From NCBI GenBank assembly GCA_023079485.1, contig CM041083.1, positions 156,568,552-156,632,551 on the forward strand: a stretch of DNA of 64,000 nucleotides, written 5' to 3'. How positions within the stretch are numbered: the stretch's first letter is position 1; each line of letters starts with the position of its first letter. Below, piece after piece: positions 10,931-21,577 of the stretch. Origin of the DNA: Archilochus colubris (Eukaryota; Chordata; Aves; Apodiformes; Trochilidae). Below the pieces are notes generated by a model, which saw nothing but the letters and a program-made list of their open reading frames with translations, was not told where the DNA came from and ran no database searches. The position numbers and the translations under genes are program-made.

Positions 10931-13900
10931 TTACCATTAGGAGAATGAAGAGAGTGCAATGCAGAACAAATATCAAGTAATTGTTGTGTTCTGATTTTCA
11001 GATAAATTATGGCGAAACACTGGTTTTTATTTCCCTTTTTGTGCAAAATACATTCATCTCTAGGAAACAATTATGTGGGGCACACATCACCTCTGCTTTC
11101 AGGACACTCTTGTGTAGCACTCGCGTGAAGACAAGCATTTCACAACTGAGAAAAAAAATAATCTCAGCACGTGGGAGAAAGATGATATAATTTTTAACAA
11201 TTGCTCAACCTCCTTGCTTTAGTTTGCAACAAATCTGTAAATCTTACTTGTATATATCCCTTGGCTGGCTTGCAAGTCTTATGCTAGCAATTGCTAATCC
11301 CTCCTAGAGACTTGTTTGAACCCAAGCTTCTAATGAAGAAAGAAAGATGGTTACCTATGGGAGCACAGTAGCCATCAGAGCATGGAGACCCATGCAAGCT
11401 TCCCCACACGTCCAAGAAGTGCAGGCATTTGTGCCCTTCCAGCTACACTGCTTACAGTACTCAAGATATTAATTTACCTTTCCACTACATTTCAGTTTAG
11501 AGCTAGTTTGGGTATCTCTACATCAGTGGTTTTCTAATTGTGATCTGTGGATTCCTATGGACTGCTTCTAAATGGGAGGTCTTATAATTTATAATTTTTT
11601 TAAAAGTCTGAAATTCCCTTGTGACTTTTTTTTTCCTCCTCCAAAGCATAGAAAAAGAGCAAAAACTAAAGGAGTTTGAAAACTGCTTCTGCAAACCACA
11701 GTAGAGGTGTGATAAGTGTCTTCATAAAACCTTCTTGTTCCCAAATTTGGTGTAACTGCTAACATTGACTTCTTCCATTTTTTCTGTTAATCCCAGGTCA
11801 ATGTCTGTATCTTGCTACAAAATATTTTGGGAATTTCCAAAGTAGCACCTACTTACTAACATTTTAATAGGCAAACAGTTAATTTTGCATAAAATTCTAG
11901 TATAGTCAAGCCCATTGTTATCTAGTGTCTAATTGAAATGAGGGTAGAGAGTGTAGTATTTAAAATACTGACAGAGGTGGCTTTCCTATGCTGTCATTCT
12001 TGTGATTACTTCTACCAAAGCTGTTCAAAATGTTAGGAGGAAAATCCTAGGACAAACAAACACACCACAAAAGGTCTGATATAATACCAGTTTAGCAAAT
12101 AAACTGCACTTAGTCCTCTCTGTGCCAAACTGTCTCACTTTTGAACATTTGGTCTCAAAGCTGAGGAGAGAGAACTAATTACAAAATGCATTGTATAAGT
12201 TGGAAAGGTTTATAAAGCTGAATTCCAAAAAACCAATGCTGATTTTATCAAGGACACAAATATAACCAAATAACATTGAACGGCACATCAAAGAGCATAG
12301 TAGCTATATTAGAACAATTTATATGCAAAAGTTCTACATTATATTATAAATACTAAATGTACATATTCTTTGGTATAATTTCAGAAGGACCAGGAAAGGG
12401 ATTTGTTTATTTTTTAAGTTTACATAAGTATATTTGGTATTTAACAAGAAAATATTCTTCTGGCAACTGCCCTTCCACATACTGGGCCAGTCATCAGGTG
12501 GCATACACAGGATCTGGCCTACATCACCTTTAATGAAGGTGGCAATCATTAGCTAGATCTGATTAACAGTCAGAAGTTTAATCCCAGAAGATTTGAGCAT
12601 TACTAGAAGAAGGAGACCAAATCCCAGCAGCTGCAAACCATGTGTATTCCCAACCAGAGGAACAGGTATTTATTCTGCTTTTTCACATTTAACAGTGCTA
12701 CTCCTTGTCCCACCACAGTGGGTTCCTAGAGCAGCCTTTGCTCTTAAGGAATTCTGAGATTTTGTTCAGGTAACCTTCAATGAAAATCACTAAATCAGAA
12801 CTAAATTGTACAGAGGCAGGGGCCTACTTTTCTTCATAAAAAATGTCCAGCTGTTCACAGAACAGTTAGTTTGATTCCTCTGTTTCTATTATGTATCTAA
12901 GTGTCTTTGTCTGTCCAGTGAATCTCATTGAAATATCAGCAGGCAAAAAGCTTCACAGCTAATCACAGATTAGTTAAGAAAAAAAAAAAATCCTACAATT
13001 CCCTTATGTACATTATCTTTTTCAGAGTTACAAACATGAAAGACAATCAATTAAGGTTTAAGTTTCTAAGGAAATAGTGGGCATTAAAAGCAGTGTGCAG
13101 CCAAACTTAGTCCTTTTAAAATCGATACTCCTGTATCACCACATGAACTCATGAGGTAATGCACAAAATGTTCTGAAAGTCAGCAAAATGTACTGCACTT
13201 TCATTCCCTTCTGAGAAGCTGTATCTTATAAATGAACTTCCTTTTATTATACACAACAGGAAAACTTGTTTTCAAGTCCTGGGTCTGAAAAGTAAACCAA
13301 GTAAAATTTGGAAGAACTTGGAGATGTTGCAGGAAAGTTTCAAGTATTTCAGAAGAGTCTCACGTCGCAGACCTCACTGTGCCCAATCCTTCACCTGAAG
13401 TCATTGGAATTGCTACTATTCTAATATATCATGCACACACATATACATATGTGTATATAAACTTACGTATATAGGTGTGTGTACACATATACATATACAC
13501 ACAACAACTACATTACTCCGCTGAGATGGAAGTGAAGACCTTCATCTCCAAAAAAAAACCCCAAGATCTAGTTCGGTTGAAAACAAAAAAATAATAATAA
13601 AAAAAAGAAATAAAAATATAATGCAGTGGTTGGGACAGACCACTAGGGGAAACATAGTCACAGGCATTAAGCCACGATCCGTGACAAGAAATGTGAGCGA
13701 AACATGTAACCCTGTAAAATCTAGTTACAAGGAATCATCAAATAAAAGGCCTGAGAATTCAGCTTTGAGGTTCAAACTGGAAAACAAGCAAACAAAAGCG
13801 CACTTCATTTTTAGTGTTCGTGCACTAGTGACTAACTACCTATGTGCAAGTTAGGTTTGTGTAAAACCTCTGCAAGTTTGGTGCATCTCTTTCAAACTCA

Positions 13901-14235
13901 GCAGTACTAGGATGGTGTATGTGTGGGATTTTTTTGTTGATTTGGGTTTTTTTTGCTATAAGACACCTACACTTCACCATTTTGCACACATGACTGGCTC
14001 TGTGAATAAAAATAACTTCATTGTTTTCATATCTATCGTTGGGAGCACTAGTTAAATAAAGTGTATACCCACCTGTACTTGACAATTGGCATATAAATTG
14101 CCGTTTGCAGTTACTAAACGACAGATTTGAATATGATCCTATGAACTTCTCAGTTTAGGAACTATTTATACGCTCGGTATAACACTGATAAACAATCTAC
14201 CAGAGTTTTCCCATGTGTATAGACTTGCACGAAGT
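10931..14235. other. Non-coding intergenic DNA
   Basis: No gene was recognised. The stretch contains a CA/TA microsatellite at 13,431-13,504 and short A-rich patches near 13,590. Open frames are under 85 codons. Confidence 0.65.
13431..13504. repeat. CA/TA/TG mixed microsatellite
   Basis: Alternating purine-pyrimidine sequence made of CACACA, ATATACATATGTGTATATA and GTGTGTGTACACATATACATATACACAC blocks. It is partly self-complementary, so it could form a cruciform or Z-DNA. Such loci are commonly length-variable. Confidence 0.85.
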
Positions 14236-14423
14236 GTTCTTCACCTATTTTTGACTTTGCTCCTGTGGGAGGAAGTGATTATTCTCTTTCCAGAGTGACG
14301 TAGATGAAGATGGTGTCTTCTTTTTCCCGGGTATTTTAACTTCGTCTCGTCCCTCACACCTGAATCCCAGGGATTTCCTTGATGACACGAAATCCTCAGC
14401 CAGCACATCGGGCACATTCCTGA

Positions 14424-14880
14424 GGATGTCCGGCTCCGGGTGCCCCCTTCCCAAGGGGGAAGGCCATGGGAAGACCCGTGGGCTTCCTCCTGCCTTTCCC
14501 CTGCCCACGAAGGCCGCTGCCCGACGCTGGGGCTGCTGCCTCGGCAAAGCCTCCGGCGGGTGCCTCTGGGCCTCCTTCCCCCTGCGCCCCCCGCCCCGGC
14601 TCCGCGCTCCCCCTGGCGGGGAAAGCGGCGGCGCCGCCGCCTCAGCGCACCGGGAGCCCCGAAAGAAACCCAGCCCCGCGGGGGCTGCGGCTCTGGCAGC
14701 GGAGGTGCCTCCGCCCCGGCGGGCATTTCTCTCCGTCTGCGGCTGCTGGGGGGCGAGGAGGGTGGGGACGGGACGGGCGCCAGAGCCCCGAGCACCGTCC
14801 CCGCCGAGGAGGCGGCAGTTTTGTGCAGGGCCGGGGCTGGTGGAGCCCACGAAAGGAGGAAAGAAGTTAGAGCCATGTAA
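14424..14880. promoter_or_regulatory. Second orphan CpG island, about 1.7 kb 5' of the SPRY2 exon 1 region
   Basis: A GC-rich, CpG-dense block bounded by ordinary AT-balanced DNA. Five overlapping frames stay open across it, three on + and two on -, as expected from loss of stop codons in GC-rich sequence. None encodes a recognisable domain. It is separated from the SPRY2 promoter island by a CR1 fragment and AT-rich sequence. It may be an outlying part of the SPRY2 promoter domain or the start of an unannotated non-coding transcript. Confidence 0.55.
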
Positions 14881-14935
14881 CTCCGGCTTAACCTTACTAT
14901 GGAAAATAATTTCCAGTTTCAGAGTATTATTGTTG

Positions 14936-15087
14936 TGGATGCTGCCCTCTCTGGAAGTGTTCAAGGCCAGGCTGAATGGAGCAACCTGGTCTAGTGGAAT
15001 GTGCCCCTGCTCATGGTAGTGGGGTTGGAATTAGATGGTCTTTAAGGTCCATTTCCACCCAAACCAATCTATGATTCTATGATTGTC
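14936..15087 (+). mobile_element. CR1 LINE 3' end (forward)
   Basis: The order CTCTGGAAGTGTTCAAGGCC, then GGTTGGAATTAGATGGTC, TTTAAGGTCC, CCACCCAAACC and ATGATTCTATGATTG is the signature of the CR1 3' UTR, ending in its short-period tail. CR1 is the dominant avian LINE and its copies are typically 5'-truncated, as here. This copy is moderately diverged and carries no coding sequence. Confidence 0.9.
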
Positions 15088-15669
15088 AACGATTGAATAC
15101 TGGCTTATAAAATTATGGAAACCTGAAGGCCTTTCGTGTAAGACACTGCTCTTTTTATTTCCACGTTTTTATTGCGAATGACCACCCCCTTGAAAAAGGG
15201 ACGACTAGCAGGTGTAGAAGAGGAAGTTCCTGCAAAGTTGCCTCAAGCAGTAAAAAGGGCTGGTGGGGTTTTTGCACAGAGGATTTTCCATGTAAATAAT
15301 GCACTGCATTACTGCCTTACACATCTTGCATATTTTAAGCAGCGGCACACGTGGTACGGGTATATCCGTGCTCGGTGCATGCCTACGTGGAGAAGCTGCC
15401 TTGCGCGCTTAAAGATACATGTAAGCGCAAGATACCCGGGCCCAGCGACAGTGACCCCGTTGCTGATTTCAGCTCCTACAAAAAGAATCGAGCAGCGGCC
15501 GTGTCAGGAAACGCCCAGAAGACAAACAGTCACGTTTGAAAGCTGCTCGCAGACCGTGTCCCCCACACAACTGGGAATTAATTAAACAAAGTTTTGTGCT
15601 GTGTTTGGGTTTTTTTCCTTTGCTTTTGTTGAGTTGGGGTTGGGTTTTTTTGGTGATTTTTTTTTCATT
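15088..15669. other. Non-coding interval between CR1 and the SPRY2 promoter island
   Basis: The base composition is mixed, with isolated CpG clusters near 15,350-15,500. An open frame of 137 codons on + (15,172-15,585) shows no recognisable motif and overlaps another frame, so it is not called. No repeat was recognised. Confidence 0.5.
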
Positions 15670-15670
15670 T

Positions 15671-15747
15671 TCTCTCTCTCTCTCAAAAAAAAAAAAAAAC
15701 CAAAAAGAAGGAAAAAAAAAAAAAGAAAGAAAAAAGAAAAAAAGAAA
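15671..15747. repeat. CT-repeat followed by A-rich polypurine tract
   Basis: A TCTCTCTC run leads into A-runs broken by G and GG. A purine-only strand of about 60 bases can form triplex or nucleosome-free DNA. It lies at the upstream edge of the SPRY2 CpG island. Confidence 0.85.
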
Positions 15748-16415
15748 CAGCCCTCCCCACAGGCGGGAGTCTCCGCTGCTGCCCGGTACGCCGCAATTCC
15801 TGCAGCCGCCCGAGGCGCGGAAAGCACCGCGGCGCGCTGTCAGCCGCCCGTCCCGCCGCCCCCTCCCCCCGCGGCGCCCGGGATGCCGCTCCGCGCCCCG
15901 CGGGCCCCGCTCCGCGCTCCCGCCCGGCCACGGGCGCGCTCCCCGCGCCGCCCGATCGCGATAATCCACGGGACAATGCCCCAAGTAATCAACTTTCCTC
16001 CTGCCTACTGAAAAGTGGTGGGGAAGGAAAGGGGGTGGGGGGCACGATGACGGGACAGAAAGTGTAAACTTTTATTTCACTCGGTTAAAAAAACACTGGG
16101 AGGGGGGTGTGGGGGGGAGGAAGGGGAAGCACCTGGAAATGGGTCTCCCGAAAGCTCGCAGCGGCGGGGAGAGCGTGCCTTCCTTCTCGGGAGAAGCCAG
16201 CTCCCCTGGGCTCCCCTGCAATCCTATCGCTGCCTGCCTCTGAGTAAATAAACGAGCACAAAAGCAAACCCGAGCGTCGTGTGACCGCGCACGGAGCAGC
16301 CTCCTGTGCAAAAACAGGAGACGGCGGAGAGGCCCCGGGAGCGGGGGACCCCACCGCCCCCGCAACCTCCGCCGCTCCCGCGCAACTTCGCGCTGGGCCG
16401 GGCAGCGTCGCGGCC

Positions 16416-16437
16416 GGGGCCGGGGCCAGGGCCGGGG
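16416..16437 (+). promoter_or_regulatory. G-quadruplex-forming motif in SPRY2 promoter
   Basis: Four G-tracts of 4, 4, 3 and 4 G are separated by loops of 2, 3 and 2 bases, meeting the usual G3+N1-7 rule. It also forms Sp1-type GGGGC boxes. It sits about 110 bp upstream of the CCAAT box. Confidence 0.6.
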
Positions 16438-16525
16438 CGGCGGCAGTGCTGCCCTTTTGAATGCCTCCCGCAGCTCAGAGTGCTGGCAGGGCGCTGGGAG
16501 CGCCAGTGAATGTAGCCCCGCAGAG

Positions 16526-16556
16526 CCAATGAGCTGGGACCGGATGCGATATATCC
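16526..16556 (+). promoter_or_regulatory. CCAAT box and TATA-like element of SPRY2
   Basis: CCAAT at 16,526-16,530 is followed about 20 bases later by GATATATCC at 16,548-16,556. If TATATC acts as a weak TATA element, transcription would start near 16,575-16,585, just before ACATGACGCCATTT, which contains a CRE-like TGACGCCA and a YY1-like GCCATTT. The start site is inferred and not proven. Confidence 0.45.
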
Positions 16557-16594
16557 TCTGGGACAACAACTGCTCTGTTCCTCCTCAGATCCAC

Positions 16595-17032
16595 ATGACG
16601 CCATTTACTGCTGCTTTTGCAGAGAGATCACCCTACCTCCTCCGGAAAGAAAAAGAGAGAGAGGGAGAGAGCGAGCGAGCAGAAAAACGCCGAGCCCCTA
16701 CAGCTCAGATCTCAAATCTTCCTCCTCCTCCTCCTCCACCTCCTCCAAACACACAACAACAACCACCACCACAAATCCGCTGCGCTCCCAAAACACCCCC
16801 CCACCCCCCCGCGATTGCAAACCACAGAGCTGCCTGCAACACACACACGCTCGCAGAGGGAGCGAGAAAGCTAGAGGGAGAGAGGGGAGAGGAGCTTGCA
16901 GCAAGCAGCTTCTCAGCAGAACGGCTACAAGCACAAGCTGTTTTTTTGGAGGAGTTCAGTGGAAGAAGGCTTTGGGATTTTATTTTAGATCCACTTTTAT
17001 TTTGTTTTCTTTGGCTTTCCCCTTCCTCTTGA
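16595..17032 (+). other. Long upstream open reading frame in SPRY2 exon 1
   Basis: If transcription starts near 16,580, the first AUG would be at 16,595 (ACATGACGC), opening a 145-codon frame that ends inside exon 1. The peptide is low-complexity: charged KEKERE-type, then proline-, glutamine- and threonine-rich. It has no recognisable domain, so it is not called as a protein. As a translated upstream frame it could lower SPRY2 output. It depends wholly on the true start site. Confidence 0.3.
16719..16746 (+). repeat. (CTC)n trinucleotide repeat in SPRY2 5' UTR
   Basis: About nine CTC/CCT units with one CCA interruption. The RNA would have a pyrimidine-rich tract in the leader, and length may vary between individuals. 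Confidence 0.85.
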
Positions 17033-17454
17033 TCATTTGCAACAACAACAAAAAAAGTGACTTGGTATTGGCGATTCGGCCTCCTGTTCATTGAGGAAAA
17101 AAAAGGAAAGTGTGTGTGAGAGAGACTGATTTCTTTTTAGGAGCAAAGGAAACCCACCCCGATCCGGAGAGGTGTTTTTATTATTATTATAGTATATACG
17201 CGCACAGACTTATTTATAATCGATCTGGGGAGAGGGACCTAACTTTGCTCTGCACTTTTTTACGTGGTGATCATTCTTACTCTAATTTGCAAGTTGGACC
17301 AAAGCAGAGTTTGGAAAAGAATTTTTTTTTGCTTTAGGGCTGGATTTATTTGCAAACCGCAGGAAGAAGAAAATACAAGAGAGAGAGGGGTTTGGTGCAG
17401 CGCCGCGATCACGGTGAGAGCCTTTTCCTTCTTTGCAAAACAAGCTTTTCAGTA

Positions 17455-17466
17455 CCCCCCCCCCCC
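17455..17466. repeat. Poly(C) run
   Basis: Twelve consecutive C, about 40 bases into intron 1. Such runs are unstable in sequencing and replication. Confidence 0.9.
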
Positions 17467-18072
17467 TCCGCCTTGGTTGCTCCAAGAAAACTCGTGGAAA
17501 TGTTTAAGGCCGATCCCTTTTCCATTCGTACAGGTTCTCCCTCTCCCCCCTACCCCTCTCCTTCCCTTCACAGAGAGGAGCCGGAGGTGGGATTTTAGAG
17601 CGGTTTCTCTCGAGGGAGGGGGCTGGTGGTGGGGGAAAACTCCGCTGGGGTTTGCGGGCTGCGTCGCGTTTGCGCCCCGCCGGGGTGCCTCGGGGGGCGC
17701 GGGGGGCGGAAGGCTGCGCGGGGGGCGGAGGGCTTCGCGGGCGCGGAGGCATGCCTGCGGGGGCTGCGAGCGGGCGGGAGGGGGGGACACCGGACACGAC
17801 ACACTGACTTCGGCGTGTTCTCTCTGCTCAGGGCAGCCGGGCACGGGAGGTCCTGCGCGCTCCTGCCTTGCCGGGCACGCGTGGGTTTCCGACAGGCCCT
17901 GGGGGGGGTGGTGGGGGAGTGAAGGGAGGGCGCTGCGGGGTTGGCGAGCGCCGGGGCTGTTTGTTCCCCCGTCTTGGGGCAGAACGGGGAAGCCGCCTTT
18001 TAGTTCGTGATTTACACCCATCTGTAGTGGCGTCGGGTGATCCGTGCAATTCGGAAGTGGGTGCACGCCTGG

Positions 18073-18119
18073 TATAAATATATACGTGTGTGTGTGTGTG
18101 TGTATACACATATATATTT
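18073..18119. repeat. (TG)n/(TA)n microsatellite in SPRY2 intron 1
   Basis: TATAAATATATACG leads into about nine GT units and then ATACACATATATAT. Alternating purine-pyrimidine sequence of this kind can adopt Z-DNA and is usually polymorphic. Confidence 0.9.
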
Positions 18120-19179
18120 CTCGTGTGATTAAATTAATTCCGTCCTTAAGACGAGGAAAGTTATCCCCCAGGTTCTTTTATGCAGAGGGCATGTTTGGAG
18201 GGGCATGAAAGCTTAAATTTTTGCTTTTGCTTTTTTATTTCTTTTCTTCGGTGGGTTGACTTTGAAACACCACGAGCCCCTCCCTACTTCCCCAAGAAAA
18301 GCAGCAACAACAACAACAACAAAAAACCCCAATCCCCCTAAAACTAAAATAACAACACAAAAAAACCTGCTGGTTTTTTTAGCAAGCTGTTTGTGTGTCA
18401 GTTTGCCCCACCCCGATGGTAAAGTCCCTTTTGCCCTAATCCATAGTCTGATCACACACTCGGCCCTTAATGGGGGTTTCAAAGCACTTTGAAAGAAGAG
18501 GAGGTGGTTGGTGTGTGTGCGGTGGGGATGGGGGTGGGGGTGCCTTGCACAGGCTCCGGACACAAAACAGAAATTCACGGGCAGAGGACTTCTCCCCCTT
18601 AGGCTTTCCTACTCCTTGCCAGCAAGACACGGTTTTTTTCCACAGCACGCAAGAAGCCCCTTGCGTTTTAAACTTCCCCAAATGTGCCGAGAGAACGCGA
18701 AACCCGCCCCCCTTGTTCGCCCTTTTGCCAATCCCAGCTAGGAAAAGCTAGCAATCATGGCACTTGAGCTTTGCGAGAGTGGACTTTGGCTTTTGGAAGT
18801 GGGGAATCGTGTTATCACACACATGCACACACAAAAAGGCAAATGCTGCTTCTCTGTTCGTGGTGGATAGGAAGGGGAGAAATGCTGGATCAAAGGAGGG
18901 AGAGACGTGCTTTCCCGTCATAGTTTTCAGGCAAATGTATGTTTGCGAGTTAATGTGCTGGAGCTGAGCAGCTTGTCCTGTTAGCGGATCCATCGAGGGG
19001 TGAAAAAGGAGGGATCGCCCGGCTGGGACCGGTGTCCTGCTGACAATGCCTTCTGGGTACCTTCGGGCTGGGGCGGAGGGGGGCGGACTGAAGTTCAAGC
19101 AATTTGCAGAATATGTGTAAAATAAAGAGGAGCTTTTCCAGCGGCTGGCTTTGTGAAGCTGAATGGGTGCTTATGGCAA

Positions 19180-19690
19180 GGCGAGAGGGGGTAATCAGCC
19201 TTTTGCTCGGGCTGTCCCGGAGGTGTTGTCTCGAACCGTCTGCAGGGCGCCTTGCACTACCCGGGAGGGGAAGGCTTCGTTAGCATCTTTCGGGGGAGGG
19301 CAAGGGGGAAGAGTTAAAAGGAAACATGGGTTTGACTTTCCCGATAAGGCGACTGCGGCAGCCCCCTCCCACTTCCCAGCCCAGAGGATGTCTCCCGGTT
19401 ATCTCCAGGTTGTCTGCACTTGCGGGGCTGTCGGCGGCGCCTGCGGCCGCGCTCCCCCGGGCGAGGGGCTACCGGCGAGGGGCTACCGACGAGGGGCTAA
19501 CCGGCGAGGGGCTGCTGCCGCCGCCCACCTGCTGCGCGCCCCCGCTGCCCCCGGGATGGAGGAGCCTGGAAAGAGGAAGGGGGCAAAGCGCGTAGGCTTC
19601 TCCTCCAGCGGGTCCCACCTTGGCGTCTGAGGGGGTCTCCACCGCCGAGACCGGTGTGGTCGGAAGGCCCGGCAGGTCAGGGTCAGCTTT
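19180..19690. promoter_or_regulatory. GC-rich block inside SPRY2 intron 1
   Basis: A CpG-rich segment, with CCTGCGGCCGCGCTCC in its centre, is set between less GC-rich parts of the intron. It contains the minisatellite at 19,461-19,517. It may be an internal regulatory or alternative promoter region. No coding potential was recognised. Confidence 0.4.
19461..19517 (+). repeat. Short GC-rich minisatellite
   Basis: Four tandem copies of a 14-15 base unit around GCGAGGGGCTACCG. The first two copies are identical, the third begins AC and has an extra A, and the fourth diverges after GGGGCT. The near identity suggests recent expansion. Confidence 0.85.
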
Positions 19691-20111
19691 GCTTTTGCAC
19701 TGGGTTGTCACTGCTGGAGAGGCTGGGTTTGGTTCGGTGTGTCTTCTCGGCTGTCTTGAGTCTGGCTGCAATCTGGACGTGGAGGGCAGGCAGGGCTGCT
19801 AGTTCATCTCAAGGATGGGGAAAGTATTTTTTCTATTTCTTTTGTTTGGTTTCTTTTTGGGTTTTTTTTGTTTTTGTTTTGTTTTTTTTTAATCTTTGGA
19901 TAGTTTCAGATGGGGAAAACTTTAGGTGTTTCGGTTGAAACTTTTTATATGGCAAAGGTTTTAATTTGAAGAAAACTAAGCAGTGCTTTAAGATAATTTT
20001 GCAATATTTTTTTATTATTTTGGGGCAGAGACACATCATGCACCATGACATACACTCTGTGTCCCAAAGCAGGACTTGGCAACATTTAAAACAGGTGATC
20101 AGTCTTGAAAG

Positions 20112-20165
20112 TTGGATTTTATTATTTTTTTATTTATTTAATTTTTTTTTTTATTTTTTTTTTAA
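20112..20165. repeat. T-rich low-complexity tract
   Basis: Runs of T broken by single A residues, near the middle of the AT-rich half of SPRY2 intron 1. Confidence 0.85.
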
Positions 20166-21526
20166 GAAGAAGCACTTGAGGGGAGGCAGCCAGTAGTTAA
20201 AAGGTTAAATGTTTTCCACTGCTGCTAGAATACAGACAGAGTCTTGAGATATTCATTGTTAAACTGTTTGGGCATATTTTATTATACTGCAGTATAGTAT
20301 TATTGTTGGTAACTGATGTGTACAGAGCAACGCTGTGGTGCTCTTTCTAGGTATAATTGAAGACATTGTGTAGTCCTTGTAAGAAGCTTGGTTCCTGCTT
20401 AGGTTTTAATTGTAAAATATTGTTCTGGATTTTTGTGTAGGTAATTGGATTTTGGACCCACTTAAAGATATGATAAAGGCAAAACAAATATTAACTAGTT
20501 TGGAGGGCAGTACTTGAAACTTTTGCATATCTGAGTATGGAAGTTCGTTATTTACAAGTTCTCATCTTCTGGGTCTTTTACTGGCTTTCCATTTAAATTC
20601 TTAAGTCTGTGTTTCTACTTTGTAGTTAATGATCCTTTAAAGTAATTTTCACAACCAAATAGAATTCTTCGATGCTGGCATTGTTTGATTATATTAAGCA
20701 TGCCTCTATCCCACAAGCCACTCTTGGTAATCTTTACAATTTGAAACGTCTATGGAATTTTTTGTATGTTTTTAAGAAATAAAGCTGTGGTACCGTTGCT
20801 TTTGTAGTATTGAGCCTTAACATAACAATTGCAGTGGTGTACACAAGTATGACACTTAAATACTGGAGAGAGATATTTTTACTTGTGCTGTTGAAGTTTT
20901 TGGTAGCACTAAGTCATTTAATGTCTAACCTCAAACATTTTATTGCTATTTAGTGTTTTTCTTGGTACCATTGGTATTAAACTAAAATTTCCTATTTACA
21001 TCATGTAAAGTTTAATGTGTAAAGAGACTAGCCTACCAAAATATTATCCAGTTTTAAACAAAATTGGAGAATTATATGTCTGTCATCAGCAGGTCACATT
21101 ACACTTGCTAAATACTTGTGGGCTTTATTTATTTATTTTTAATGTAAGTTTTTCAGTAGCCTGATGTGAAGAATCACTTCAAGTGACTGAACTGTAATCA
21201 CTGTAAAGGCCATGGTCTAACCAGAAGATGGCCTGGGAAGCTGTAGTTAAACAGGCATAATACCTAGACTTTCCATAAGTTAAAATGCATGGACCTAGAA
21301 CAGAATCCCTTTGAGCTCTCCACAGGGATAGGCAGAATGGGCCAAGGGAGGTGCATTCAGCTGACAGGCGCCTACACTCCGCCCCAAATATGACTCCCTT
21401 TTTTTTTCAATGGCTGATGCATTTATTGATCGTGTGCAGTGCTGTGCGACCCTGCGGGCTTTGAAGGCCTGCTGGGGAAGAGCATGAGATATGTTGCAAT
21501 AGTGAATCCTCTCTTTGTTGCTCCAG

Positions 21527-21577
21527 GATTTCAGATGTGTTCTAAGCCTGCCGGGGTGAGCACGCTTCTGGGCACTG
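21527..21577 (+). other. SPRY2 exon 2, 5' untranslated part
   Basis: This short leader lies between the acceptor AG (21,525-21,526) and the SPRY2 AUG. It begins GATTTCAGATGTGTTC and contains an upstream AUG at 21,535, only 8 bases into the exon. Confidence 0.65.

Larger units (their letters stand above)
16580..17413 (+). other. SPRY2 exon 1 (5' untranslated), start approximate
   Basis: The exon end is set by a donor-like ATCACG|GTGAGAG, with GT at 17,414-17,415, which pairs with the acceptor before 21,527. The start is inferred from the TATA-like word at 16,550. The exon holds CT-rich triplet repeats (16,719-16,746), a TTATTATTATTA stretch (about 17,178-17,191) and a long upstream reading frame at 16,595-17,032. 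Vertebrate SPRY2 has a non-coding first exon and all coding sequence in exon 2, which this layout matches. Confidence 0.55.
15770..17960 (+). promoter_or_regulatory. SPRY2 CpG island promoter region
   Basis: A long GC- and CpG-rich domain covers the upstream sequence, the untranslated first exon and the first part of intron 1. Some AT-rich exon segments interrupt it. It includes a G-quadruplex-like cluster at 16,416-16,437, a CCAAT box at 16,526-16,530 and a TATA-like GATATATCC at 16,548-16,556. A CpG-island promoter is usual for a widely expressed, growth-factor-induced gene such as SPRY2. The island edges are estimates by eye. Confidence 0.75.
17414..21526 (+). other. SPRY2 intron 1
   Basis: The donor GTGAGA is at 17,414. 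The acceptor is TCCTCTCTTTGTTGCTCCAG, ending at 21,526, with a good pyrimidine tract. The intron is 4,113 bases. The 5' half is GC-rich, with a 12-C run at 17,455-17,466 and a GC-rich block at about 19,180-19,690 holding a minisatellite. The 3' half is AT-rich, with T-runs near 20,120-20,165. A second possible acceptor lies at 21,439 (GTGTGCAG after a T-run) and would lengthen the leader. Open frames in the GC-rich part lack any known domain. Confidence 0.65.

Noticed and set aside
14245..14964. Long open frames on both strands (239 and 211 codons on -, 197, 146 and 134 on +)
   Set aside because: All five overlap in one CpG island, where GC-rich sequence lacks stop codons. None shows a recognised domain or one clearly preferred frame. 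Noted as a finding only for its position.
15469..16604. Overlapping frames of 126-171 codons near the SPRY2 promoter
   Set aside because: They run through polypurine and CpG-rich tracts (poly-K, poly-F, poly-R, poly-P translations) on both strands and match no protein that I know.
17264..18111. Frames of 248 (+) and 220 (-) codons in intron 1
   Set aside because: Low-complexity glycine-, arginine- and proline-rich translations of GC-rich intron sequence, crossing the inferred splice donor. No domain recognised.
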